From the NCBI RefSeq assembly GCF_963662255.1, contig NC_085050.1, positions 19,591,662 to 19,655,661 on the forward strand: a stretch of 64,000 nt of DNA. The letters are read 5' to 3'. Origin of the DNA: Cinclus cinclus (taxonomy: Eukaryota; Chordata; Aves; Passeriformes; Cinclidae). Positions 1 to 10,476 of the stretch are shown in pieces. Position numbers and translations under genes: made by a program. A model generated the notes under the pieces. That model searched no databases. It was not told the DNA's origin and saw only the letters and a list, made by a program, of their open reading frames with translations. The first letter of the stretch is position 1; each line of letters starts with the position of its first letter.

Positions 1-338
1 GCCACACTTTAGGCACCATTTCCTTCACTTAATTCAAATATTTCACAAATACAAATCTGCCATCAGTTTTAGATGACAAAATGACTTCTTACACTGAGTT
101 AGCTGTGCAAAGAATTTGCCGTGACGTAAAAATTATCTTGGATCCCATTGCAAAATATGCATAAGTAGGAACGTTGTGCTTTTTCCTATCAAAACCCAAC
201 TCTTTGTGCTTACAGAAGGCATAATATTTAATTAAAAGTACATGGTAATCTCTGAAAATGAAACAAATAGTTTAAGAACAATTCTTGTGCCTAAAGTTTT
301 GAATGGCATTCAGAAAAACTCAACAGTTATACCTGAAT

Positions 339-405
339 ATAGAATCACAGAACAGTTTGGGTTGGAAAGGACTTCTGAAGGCCATTTAGTTGAAGCCCAT
401 GCTTC
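339..405 (-). mobile_element. CR1 LINE 3'-end remnant
   Basis: The plus strand reads like the reverse complement of the avian CR1 3' terminus: an AGAATCACAGAA start, then a TTTGGGTTGGAAAGGACTTC core and a degraded continuation to about 405. Only the last 60-70 bases of the element can be recognised. It is a dead, heavily 5'-truncated insertion with no coding content. Confidence 0.7.
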
Positions 406-1859
406 AACTTAAATTAAATAAGGGTGGTCAATACCTTTACCAGTCAAGGTATGAATACCTCAAGGATGGAAACTTTTATACCTTCATACCTTTTTGAGAT
501 TCTCTTTCCTTATTTGACCAGTCTTAATAACAAGCCCCTCAAGATTTAAACCTTCAAGATTCGAATCAAACTCTACAGGTTTTTTTAGATGTTAAAAAGC
601 AGCTGGAGCTGGACAGTTATGATTAAGCAATTACATTGCAAATGTTTCATGCTTGACTAACCTTTTTTTTTTAGGAAAAGAGAAGACAACCCCAAGATAA
701 ATGGGCTGTCTGGACAGTAGTCACCAGGAGTGAAGTTGGAAGAACTGAGCACCACCAGTGTCTGGTTGAGAAGTAATTCCTGAAGTGGGGGATAGTGACC
801 ACTGACTCATTGATCACTTACTCAAAATGGACCCTGGACTCAGATGGACGGATGGACTGCAGGACTGTGGACTAATCAGTATGAGGACCATGATATGCCA
901 CTAGCAGATAGGTCCATGGTTCTATTTATAGAAACTTAATTTGTTCTGTGAGTTGCATAGATCTCCCTCTGAATCCATATGTCCATATATGAAAAAAGAT
1001 CTGGAAAAGTTATAGACTTATATAGTGTTATAGGTAGTTATTTGGTATTTTAATTTTAAATTCTGAAATTTCCATCATGCTTTTTCTTAAAATACATCAA
1101 GCAGACCTATATCATAGTAAATCATTGACACAAATATTTTTAAATGTTTTTGGTTTGTTGAAAACTACTGCACTTGACAAATAATGCATAAACATTTTAT
1201 CTCAGAAAACTTTCCAAAATAAGACATGGAAAGTCTTGTCAAAGTACTTAAAAATAAGTCAGAAAATTTTATTACACTATGAAAAGGAATTTGCCAATGA
1301 TTCTAAAAGTATCTATCTTACAGATACACATATCAACTACTAAACTCACTACAAGCCAAGATAATATATTTTAAAATTTATAGTTTGCTGCTTTTATACA
1401 AAGACATGAGTAAACTGGTAGGAAAAATATTTTGTGACATTAACAATCCAAGTACTCTGAAAATTTTAATCTAGTTTTAATCTATGGGACTAAGGGTGCT
1501 GACAAAATTAAGGAACGAATTCAGGAAAAAGATATAAATGTATATAATTTCAATATTTTCTGTTTGAATCTCATTGAATCCTTTAATTAGTCCTTAATTT
1601 CTTAATTATTCTTTTATTTCTTCTGGTTAAAAACTAAACAATATAAAAATATTGTTTTAAAAGTTTTGCTAAAAAAGCTCATTGATGTGAGTAAAGATAT
1701 AGGAAGATGTGAAATTGTCTTTTTTTACTGTAGCCCTGTTGAAGACTGAATGCTGTAATTTGTGGCTTAAACATCTTCATGAAGGACCTTTTCCTGTTAT
1801 AGCAAAACTGTATTACAAAAGCTGCAGAGAAGACCACCATGCCCTGAACAGGCTTTCTG
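406..1859. other. AT-rich intergenic DNA, no gene seen
   Basis: No convincing coding frame or RNA gene is seen. About 690-960 is slightly richer in G+C and could be a degraded repeat, but I cannot assign it. The rest is AT-rich with short homopolymer runs. Confidence 0.6.
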
Positions 1860-2410
1860 ACTGAGGCCCTGAACTGCTCTCTGATGGAGATGAGACAGTG
1901 ACTCAGGTCTGGGCTGGGGGACAGAAATACCCTCACAGAGGGGTCAGGCTTAGCACCTTTGGGATGGAGACCACAGCCCCTGGGCTGTCAGCTCTCAGGC
2001 TCGAGCAGAGCCTCACACCCAAGCGTGGGGGAGGAGAGGTTTTGGGTGTGCGGTGAAAAAGCCTCTGGTCAGAGGCAGTGAACACCCAGAAGAGCCCAGC
2101 TGTGAAATCCCTTCTCCCAGGGAACAGCCACATGCACGTGAAGGACAGCAGAGGGGGTGACATGGCCCATCCAAGGCCCCCAGGGGGTCCCTAGACCCTG
2201 CACCAGACCATGATACAACAGAGCCACAGTGCTGCAAGGGACAGTGCAAACCTGGCCCCTCAGGAGGCACCTGGGCGTTCCCACCTGGCCCAACATGGAT
2301 ATTATTAATCCACTGGACTCTACACACTCTGATGTGCTGTGGCAGCGGGGAACCCTCGCCACCACGAAGACCAGGTGGAGGGGAGCAACAAGACATCATT
2401 AGGACCCTTG
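1860..2410. other. GC-rich block of unknown origin, probably repeat-derived
   Basis: This stretch of about 550 bases is clearly richer in G+C than the AT-rich DNA on both sides and ends beside a long polypyrimidine tract. Two minus-strand frames of 98 and 128 codons run through it, but they overlap, show no domain I recognise and are expected in GC-rich sequence with few stop codons. No TATA box, poly(A) signal or LTR ends are evident. It could be an unrecognised retroelement piece or a diverged minisatellite. I do not call it a gene. Confidence 0.4.
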
Positions 2411-2478
2411 GATGGGTGATTTTTGCTTCTGCCTAATCCCTGTCACTCTCTCTCTGTCCTCCTACCGCCCATGCACCT

Positions 2479-2635
2479 CTTCCTTCCTTCCTTCCTTCCT
2501 TCCTTCCTTCCTTCCTTCCTTCCTTCCTTCCTTCCTTCCTTCCTTCCTTCCTTCCTTCCTTCCTTCCTTCCTTCCTTCCTTCCTTCCTTCCTTCCTTCCT
2601 TCCTTCTTTCCTTCTTTTCTTTTTTCTTTCTTTTT

Positions 2636-2714
<79 letters not shown>

Positions 2715-2728
2715 CTCTCTCTCTCTTC
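2479..2728. repeat. (TTCC)n-(TTTC)n-(TC)n polypyrimidine microsatellite
   Basis: About 125 bases of uninterrupted TTCC units pass through a short transition near 2604-2636 into about 90 bases of TTTC units, ending in a short TC run near 2712-2727. The complementary strand is purely purine. Frames through it on either strand give only serine/phenylalanine/leucine or lysine/glutamate/arginine repeats and are not genes. Its length is likely to vary between individuals. Confidence 0.97.
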
Positions 2729-3869
2729 TGTCCCTATTAAATAAAATATGTCCATTTTTTGTCTCTAACATCTAACCCTGTTGGGTTTTAATCATGTTTT
2801 TTGGGTATATTTCTAACCTTTCTGGGTCCGATCAGTTTTCTTCTTAGGGGCTTAGTTTCCTTTGGTCTTGTGAGTTATACAGGTTTGTTAAAAGCCTTTA
2901 TTAAATTCTGGTGCTCTACCCTATCACATTTGCTTAATTCAATTAGAATCTAAATATAATTTTAAACATTCCACAAATTCCTTGCTCCTTAATGTGACTG
3001 CTGCTATTTTACCTGATATTTCTATCTACAAACACTTAAAAAAAAAACCAAAAAAGCCACAAACAAAATAGAACTCATTGAACATTTTGCTACATATTTC
3101 AGGGCTGTTACAATTTTCAGCACTGTGAACTATCTTGTCCCGGTTCTGCCATTTAGAGAAGTGAACAACAAACTGTGGTCTTAAAGGAGATTTTTCAGGA
3201 GCACTTAAGCTGCTGGAGAAGACAGTGTGGAAATTACTTGGCTTGAATTCAAGAAAGTACTTTTTAAAAAGAAAATAAACTACCTTCTGATCAAATTAGT
3301 AGTTTTTCTTTATAAATGTGTCATTGTTATATTTTATGCCTGAACTGTGGAGTAAATATTATCAACACAGCTGTACTGAGTTCATCCGTCCATTTCACCT
3401 CAACTGATGATCTGACCCTATCATATATCTATTTTTTCGCCCCTATTTATAAAATATTCTGAAATCACTAAATGACATTCATATCAGACTCTGGCAGAAT
3501 TCTTGTGGCTGATTTTTAGATTAGATTTTACCTTAATTATCTGATTTAATTTTCTCAGTTTCAGAAATTGCTTATATTCCTAAAAAGAAAGTAGACTTAG
3601 GAACTGATATCTCTGTTATTGAGAAAGCAAGGCTGATATCCTTCCTTCAGAATGTTTCTATTATTAATTAAATGGGCTTGACATAGTCTCCAACATTTAA
3701 TTTTCACTGAAATTTAAGACACATCTATTCTGATACACTGTGAAAGCAAACTCCTATGATAGAAGACTACATCATGACTTCTGGATTCTCAAAGAAGTTT
3801 CAGGCAGAAAAAGCTACATTTCCAAGTCTTGGATGCATACAGTAACTTATGCTAGATTACTGTCAGTGA
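2729..3869. other. AT-rich intergenic DNA, nothing recognised
   Basis: No coding frame, RNA gene or transposon end is visible. The sequence has AT-rich words and a short A-rich run near 3040. Confidence 0.6.
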
Positions 3870-4260
3870 AGAACAAAGCTGATGTCAGGTAAATATAGCA
3901 CTAAGAAAGAGCCGGATTAAAATTTTCCCCTTAGGCGTATTGGATCCAGAGCCTCCTGTCTGACAAGATAATGCATTAAAGGAGGGGAAATATTGCATTT
4001 TTATGACAAAGTGCAACTAAAAGTAATTTCTTTGATAACTGCCCCGTTGCATAAATTACTGATATGCATATGCATAACTCCCAAAAGTTAGGTATAACAT
4101 ATTTAATAGAATCATGTTTTTTTGGCAAAACGCATGAGGCACCATTTATCTTGGGGAGCTCCCCATTACGAGTCTGACAGCTTTATAGTTCTGTTGGGAA
4201 GTGAAGTATAACACCAGGTTACTAAGCAACTCCACAGCTTTTTAAAAGTACTTCTTGGAA
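3870..4260. promoter_or_regulatory. Candidate noncoding regulatory element with a POU-dimer (MORE) site
   Basis: This stretch has no coding frame and is more complex in composition than its surroundings. It contains a perfect ATGCATATGCAT palindrome at 4064-4075, which is the published MORE site bound by dimers of Oct/POU proteins. Nearby are an ATAATGCATTAAAGG segment (about 3970-3984), TTGCATAAATTACTGAT just upstream of the palindrome, and a CTGACAGCTTTATAG segment near 4176. A dense cluster of homeodomain-type words resembles developmental enhancers in gene deserts. The motif is seen; enhancer function and conservation are inference. Confidence 0.35.
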
Positions 4261-6795
4261 CTCACTTGTTTCTCCTAATTGATTCAGTCCACATCATTTT
4301 GAACATAAATGGGACATCACGTTTAGAAATATGCTGCATAACTACTTTTAGCTAACATGTCTTGCTACCTCTGCATATCTAAATCAAGCTCTGGCATATA
4401 AATGTCATATTGAAAGCAAATTTTATCTTCTTCCTGAGTTGCATTGACATTTAATATATATAAATTATTTTGACAGTTCAAGCTAGTCTCTGAAATTGTC
4501 TGCTGACTGTCAGAAAATAACATAAAAGGCTAACTAGCAATTTAATTGTTCAAGTTTTACATAGAATAAAGTTTTAATTAGTCAATCTGACTTCTTTAGT
4601 GGATTTGTGTGCTACAATATATCAGCATTAATAGGAAATATATCTCTACATTGCAATCATGTTGATGCTTTCTTGAGTCACTAAAACTTTGAGCAACATA
4701 ACATCTCACATCATCTCTGAATATGAGTGGAAAATGTGCTGGCATATCACAACTTATGAAGAGTAAACTAGGCTTTATAATTCCTGATTTTTCTCTCCAT
4801 TTTGGAAGAGTTAAATAATAATGAAGCACTATACAGCAAGGCTGACTTTGGGGTTCTTTCCTTAAGTTAACTAATGGGGTTTTTTTTATATTCTTCCTTA
4901 TTCTTCAAAAATTTAAATACTTTTGGAATGAGTAAATACATTATTGGAAAAAAAGAAACACAGACTGAGGATCAAGTACCAACATGTGTTGTCTCCTGGT
5001 ATTTTAAACCCTCTTTTTCCAATATTGCTCAGTATTTTGTTGATTTGCTCCCTTTTTTGCCTTCCACCTTCCAGTCTGTCATTTCCTGAAATATTTCTTT
5101 ATTCATTTATTTATTTTAAATTTTGATTTTCATTAATTTATGTGGGATACAGCTTTACTGCAACTGTGACTGGAAAAAAATAATCATTATGTCTTGATCA
5201 TCACTTAGACCTGCACTCTTTTTATTGTTCTTTATCAATTGTAATGTTGTTGAAGGCTTAAATGTAAGATGAGCCTTTACTGATTTGATTCATTAACTAA
5301 CATCTTTCAAGTTTAAAAGTTCAAGTCATTAGTTAAAACATAGAACATATTTTAAGACTGCTGAAATTACTTCCTTCCTCTCTCAATGAAAGGTTCATTA
5401 CGAGAAATTTGTTTTGCTTACTGCAACTTATATGAGTTCCTGTCTTGTCAAAGTCATATATATATATTATATAAATTTATATATGCACCATATTATGAGA
5501 TAACCCCTGTAATGGGATAGGCCTTTTTGCATGTCTCCTGTATGGATAATCATTGGTCTATTCTTAGGTTACCTTGAACTTGAGTCCCAGTGTTGTAGTA
5601 CTCTGGATTAGCATGAATCCTCTTTCAATGCTTTGCTGAGAGGGACTACTTCACAGTGCCTCTGCTGCTCCTGGGACCATACACCTGATCACTAGTTGGG
5701 GAACCTCCCATTTTGTGGTCTGTGAAGCAACTTACTCTCAGAAATGATGATGCCAGAATTCTGAGAGAATATGAAGAAGGGATCATATAAGCAAATTTCA
5801 CAGTGAGTGAGAATCAGTGTATGTGACATACTTTCAGTGAACACTTTCTTTCTTCCCTGCATCTTTCTACCTCTCATAAGAAATCCTCCCCTATATTTCT
5901 CCTTTCTTTCAAATTTTTCTAATCACTGTCTTGCACTTTCTTGTTTGCTGAGAGAGGGATGTTGTTAATTTTTGTACTCGGTGTATTATTATGCATGCAC
6001 TCAGTGATAATCCAGGTAATGATTTATCAGGTACACATAACATCTGGGTGGATGGAAATGGACAATATGGCAGAAGAAGATGAGAAATTGTACTATAATT
6101 TAGTGTTTAGGTGAGCTTTGTGCCTCCAACTGCATTGGACCCAGGAATATTTATCTGCATCTATATCATTGATATCTATACCCTCTATATGTCTGTATCG
6201 ATCCATATTTAATGCTAATAGATCTGTAACTATACTTACTGTTGCAACACACATTACCACTCTGTTAGCTCAATTATTACCATCAGTTCTGAAACTGCTT
6301 TCCTATTTTTCAAAAAAACCCCCAAACATACTATTCATTAATCTGTGTCATGCAAGTTCATATTGAATTCAACCAGAACTTAAAAACTGCATTGCCAAAT
6401 CAAATCATTTGTGAATCTGTGCTCATGAAAATTCTTAATGAGCACTAGATTTATAGAGCTGAATTCGTTATAATCAGAAATTAAGCCCAGCTGCACCCAG
6501 AGACTCAGATTTCAAAGCACCAACTGAAATGTAAGAGAGTTTATTTTTCTGCCAAATTTCTATACCCTTAGGGAAGGTTTAAGATCTTGTCTACTATAGG
6601 ACACAAAGAGACCAAGAACCTGACACCACTGTTTTGCTTGTGCGGAGCCATGAAAAATTATGGATCTTAGTTTGTATGAATACTTTTCTAACTTACTTCT
6701 CATATGCAACACTACAAAGTTGATACCATATAGTTAGCACTGATCATTGCAGCTCTTAATGATTTTTAGTCATTAAGGTCTCAGTGTTCAGACTT
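4261..6795. other. AT-rich intergenic DNA with a short TA-rich run
   Basis: No gene is supported. Short frames of 60-82 codons exist but have no recognisable domain or codon pattern. A TA-rich microsatellite-like run lies at about 5456-5486. Confidence 0.6.
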
Positions 6796-6799
6796 AAAA

Positions 6800-7310
6800 A
6801 CTGATGAGAGATGTCAAAGCCAAGGTGGGTTTGTCTTGTTTCTTCTCCAGTTCCCCTTGTTTATGTCAAATGCTTGCATGCTATTGTCTTCGATCCCCAA
6901 AGGGGGAGTGGAGGTGATGTCTCATCTGTTCCCAGTACTGCTTATCATGTTTGTTTTTTTCTTGGTAGTCATTCCTCTTGCACATTCATTAGGATGTCCC
7001 TGCCTATTTGCAGTTCCTTCTACTTCTCTTGTTCTTAGTATGGCAATTTTTGTTTACTTTGGAGCCTCCTGTATAAAATTACACCTCTGATCTTTCGGTG
7101 GTCACATCGGTCACTATTCATATAGTAAATATATGCCAGGCTATAAAATCACAGTGTTACAAAGAGTTTATATGTTGTTAGTTGCATTATTTCAACACAC
7201 TTAAATTCAGGATCAAGGCAAGCTAATATTAATGACATGCTGATTAGGACATTTAGGGTCTACAGTTGTCAGAAGCCTCTGCTTTGGCTACAGATAATTT
7301 ACTGGCAGAG
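6800..7310. repeat. Copy A of an unidentified old interspersed repeat
   Basis: This segment is homologous along its length and in the same orientation to 24826-25310. Matching anchors include CTCATCTGTTCCCAGTACTG (about 6920), TTTGCAGTTCCTTC (about 7007), GGTCACATCGGTCAC (about 7100), CACAGTGTTACAAA (about 7150), AAGCTAATATTAAT (about 7219) and TCAGAAGCCTCTGCTTTGG (about 7269). Two overlapping frames of 75 and 84 codons cross it but carry no domain I know. It could be the noncoding part of an old LINE or DNA transposon, or a local segmental duplication. Family unknown; orientation arbitrary. Confidence 0.65.
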
Positions 7311-7319
7311 GAATTGTGC

Positions 7320-8897
7320 TAGCCAGAAGATAATTTCTATTTCTTTTAACATGCATCCTTGTTAGAAAAGAATGCTTGTTGAAGTCATTTTACCAGTCAG
7401 CTCAGGGATATCTTCTGAACATATTTTACAATGATATAGGAGGGCCTTACATACCAGTATTAGTAATGACAAGGTATTATTTCAGAAAACCCACAATGTT
7501 TTGCTCGTGTAAATATCTCCAAGAAAGCTATATTTCCTCTGGAAAAAAAAAATCATCCTATCAGGAACATTGAATGCTTGGATGTTAGAAATATTTTTGT
7601 TCCAGTAGTGTTCACCTAATCTGGACAAGTGGAAACAGTAGAAAATCAAGTTTGAGTCATGTTTAAAACATGGCAGTATTTCATCTGGAGTACCTAAACC
7701 ATAAGATGATACTATTTTAATGGCAAAGAACTGATGGAATTACATATTTAGCCTTTAATAGATGCTAAATCTATATCATGCAGAGACAATATAACATAAA
7801 ATTTCATTCCATTTTGCTTAAACATCTGTAATAAAAAGAGGTCAAAAAATACCTCTTATATAGTTGAATGTGACTGGTGATCCCTAGGTTTATATTCAGA
7901 GAAACTCAGAAGCAATGTTTTGCTGGACATAGGAAAGGTGTGTTTTTGGCTTATTACAACTGATGAATGTTTAAATTATCTACCCTTTGATATAGATATT
8001 CCTTCTTGTGTCTTTATAGGAGTTAACAGAATTTTGAGTTTAAAAGTTTACAGATGAGCCTCAGGATTGTTCATGTTTTCCTGAGCATCACAGTTAAAGT
8101 CAATGAAGATATCACAGTCACTATTCTAGTTAAACATCTTCACATAGGAGCTTTCTGAGTTTATCACAAACTCTTGACCATCAAAAATTCTTTATAAAAA
8201 GAGAGATGATAGGGATTACGTGTGGCTGGGGTAGAGAGAGCAGAAGCAATGCAAGAAGAAAAACCTTTGAGGATCTGGATAACTGGCTGGTGAAGGTGCC
8301 ACTTTATACACTTCTCCATTATCCCAGAGAAAATAATTGTACAGCATAATTTCCTTCCTAACCAAAAGAAAAATCAGGGTGCAAAGCATTTCAAGGAAAA
8401 ACCAAGTCTCCAAATCAAGAGAAACAAGGCCTCGAAACTAAGTAATTGCAATAACATTCCTGGATATTAACAGTGAGCTTGTCTTCCATTTGGATCTTGG
8501 AGTCCATCCAGGGTTATCTTTGTACAATTTAACACACCTTGCTTACCTGCTCTTTCTTTTCACCAGTTCACAGTCATTCAATTTTCTGCTTTTCTTCGTT
8601 ATCACTAAACCCATTTCACCTCATTCACAAGGTTGCCTTCACTGTATCATGCTGTCTGCACTCTTCCAGGTCCCCTTTTATTCTAGAGCTGCAGACAATT
8701 GAGTCTGATTCTACTATGATGTGATTCTTATAAACAAAAACATAAATAACACAAGAAAGTGGTTATTTAGCCACTATACAATTTTAATCACAGCTGAAAA
8801 AAGTGAAAATAATCTTAGTACAAAGCAATCATAACACTGTCAAGTAAATATAAAATCAGTGGTATTTTGCTAGCAATGAAGAAATGTTCTGGTCTAA
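7320..8897. other. AT-rich intergenic DNA, nothing recognised
   Basis: No coding or transposon signal is recognised up to the ERVL LTR target site. Confidence 0.6.
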
Positions 8898-8902
8898 AAC
8901 GG

Positions 8903-9863
8903 TGTATTGGTTTTGCACAGCCAGGTTTTGTTAGCTGGCAGGCTACATGAGTGGCTTCTGTGAGAAACTGCCAGAATGACTTCCCCCATGTCTGGTAGAG
9001 CCAGAGACAGCCAGCTCCAAGATGCATGTGCTACTGACCAAGGCTGGGCAGATTAGAGATGGTTGTAACACCCCCCTGACAAGGTATTTAAGAAGGAAAA
9101 AAAGTTACTGTACAAATGTAATTGCGGCCAGAGAAAAGCAGAATAATAATATATGAGAGGAACAGCTCTGCAGACACTGAGACCAGTGGAGAAGGAGGGG
9201 AAAGTGATGCTTCAGGCACCAGAGCCAGTGTTGCATCCCATGGTGCAACATGGGGGAGGCTCACTGGAGCAGGTGGATGCCTGAGAGAAACTCTGTACCC
9301 ATGGGAAGCCCATGATGAGCAAGCTCCTGTCAGGTACCTGCACAGCCATGGAGAGAGGAGCCCACGCTGGAGCAATCTGTCCTTGAAGGACATGAAGTCC
9401 ACGGAAGAGTGATCCAAGTTACAGAAGTTCATAAGGTAATGTTTCCTGTGTGATGGACTAATGTTGGAGAAGTTCACTTGTCTTCCTGTGGGAGGGACCC
9501 TGCATTGGAACAGGACTCCTCTCCCTGAGCAGTGTCAGGAACAATTGGCTATAACTCTCATTCCCTGTCTCCCTGCACCACTGAGAGGAGGAGGTATTGC
9601 TGGGAAGGAGAGGTGGAGGGAAGGTGCTTTTAGGATCTTATTTTACTTTTCATTGTCCTGTTATGATTTGGTTAGTAATGAATTCAGTTAATATCCCTAA
9701 TTCTATCTTGTTTGCCTGTGATGATTTGCTGAGTGATCTCTCCCCATCCTTAACTCATGAACCCTTTGTTACGTTTTCTCTCCCTGTCCAACTGTGGAGT
9801 GAAGGGGAGCAATGGAGCTGCTTTGGTGAATGCCTGGAATCAAGCTAGCATCAACTCACTACA
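8903..9863 (+). mobile_element. ERVL-type solo LTR, complete, with 5-bp target duplication
   Basis: A roughly 960-bp LTR opens with TGTATTGGTTTTGC and closes with CAACTCACTACA. It is flanked by AACGG (8898-8902) and AATGG (9864-9868), a 5-bp target duplication differing by one C-to-T change at a CpG. Inside are the TATTTAA promoter region (about 9086), the repeated CATGGAGAGAGGAGCCCACGC-type units of this LTR class (about 9340-9400), and the conserved 3' part ending in GAGTGATCTCTCCCCATCC and the terminal block. The layout matches my recollection of the abundant songbird ERVL LTR. No internal retroviral sequence is attached, so it is a solo LTR left by recombination. Frames of 76-129 codons across it are LTR sequence, not genes. 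Confidence 0.88.
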
Positions 9864-9868
9864 AATGG

Positions 9869-10476
9869 ACATTCTATTTAAAGACTACAGAAGCAGACTT
9901 CTCCAGCCAATGGAGGAGACCAACTCAGAGCAGATATCCATAAAGCAGCACTTGGAGGTCCCATGTCAGTGTTGTGGCTTGTAAAACCTTTGACTCATGG
10001 AGAGAGCCCCACACAGGATGGTTTTCTGGCAGGGACTGCAGGCTGTGGAGGACAGACAATGGAACATGTTTATTATTAAGGACAGCAGTCCATGGGAAGA
10101 AGCCGCATTGGAACAAGCAGAAAGTGTAAAGAGGGAGTGGCACCGACAATTCCCCTCATTGCCCATCTTCCATGAGCTGTTGGTAGGGGAAGTAGAAAAG
10201 TTCAGGAATGAAGCTGGATTTAGGAAGCAGGAAGGACTGAGGGAAAAGCATTTAACTTCAGGTCTTTGTTTCTCACCATCCCACTCCATTTAATTGACAA
10301 TACATTTATTAATTCTTTCTCAAGTTGGGTCTGTTTAGCATGTGACAGTAACTGGTGAGTGATCTCTGTCTTGTTACCTCAGCCTGTGAGCTTTTTCATC
10401 TAATTTTCTCTTCCTATCCTGTTGAGGAGAAGTGAAAGTGTGGGTATCAACAGCTGACCAGTGTCAAACCACTACA
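9869..10476 (+). mobile_element. Second, diverged ERVL-type LTR, 5' part missing
   Basis: Directly after the target duplication of the first LTR, a second copy of the same class begins part-way through the unit and runs to ACCACTACA at 10476. Recognisable are GAGCAGATATCC (about 9930), the CATGGAGAGAGCCCCACAC and CTGCAGGCTGTGGAGGACAG repeats (about 9998-10055), and the 3' block with AACTGGTGAGTGATCTCTGTC (about 10350). It looks more diverged than the upstream LTR and lacks the TGTATTGG end. It may be an older truncated insertion or the result of recombination between LTRs. Frames of 98-107 codons on both strands are incidental. Confidence 0.75.

Noticed and set aside
690..960. Possible degraded retroelement
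   Set aside because: Composition differs slightly from the surroundings but no diagnostic block could be found.
2013..2399. 128-codon minus-strand frame in the GC-rich block
   Set aside because: Overlaps another frame on the same strand, no recognisable domain, and GC-rich DNA has few stops by chance.
2433..2771. Lys/Glu/Arg-repeat minus-strand frames and Ser/Phe/Leu-repeat plus-strand frames
   Set aside because: Pure translation of the TTCC/TTTC microsatellite.
9088..9477. 129-codon minus-strand frame and 96-codon plus-strand frame
   Set aside because: Both lie inside the ERVL LTR, which is noncoding.
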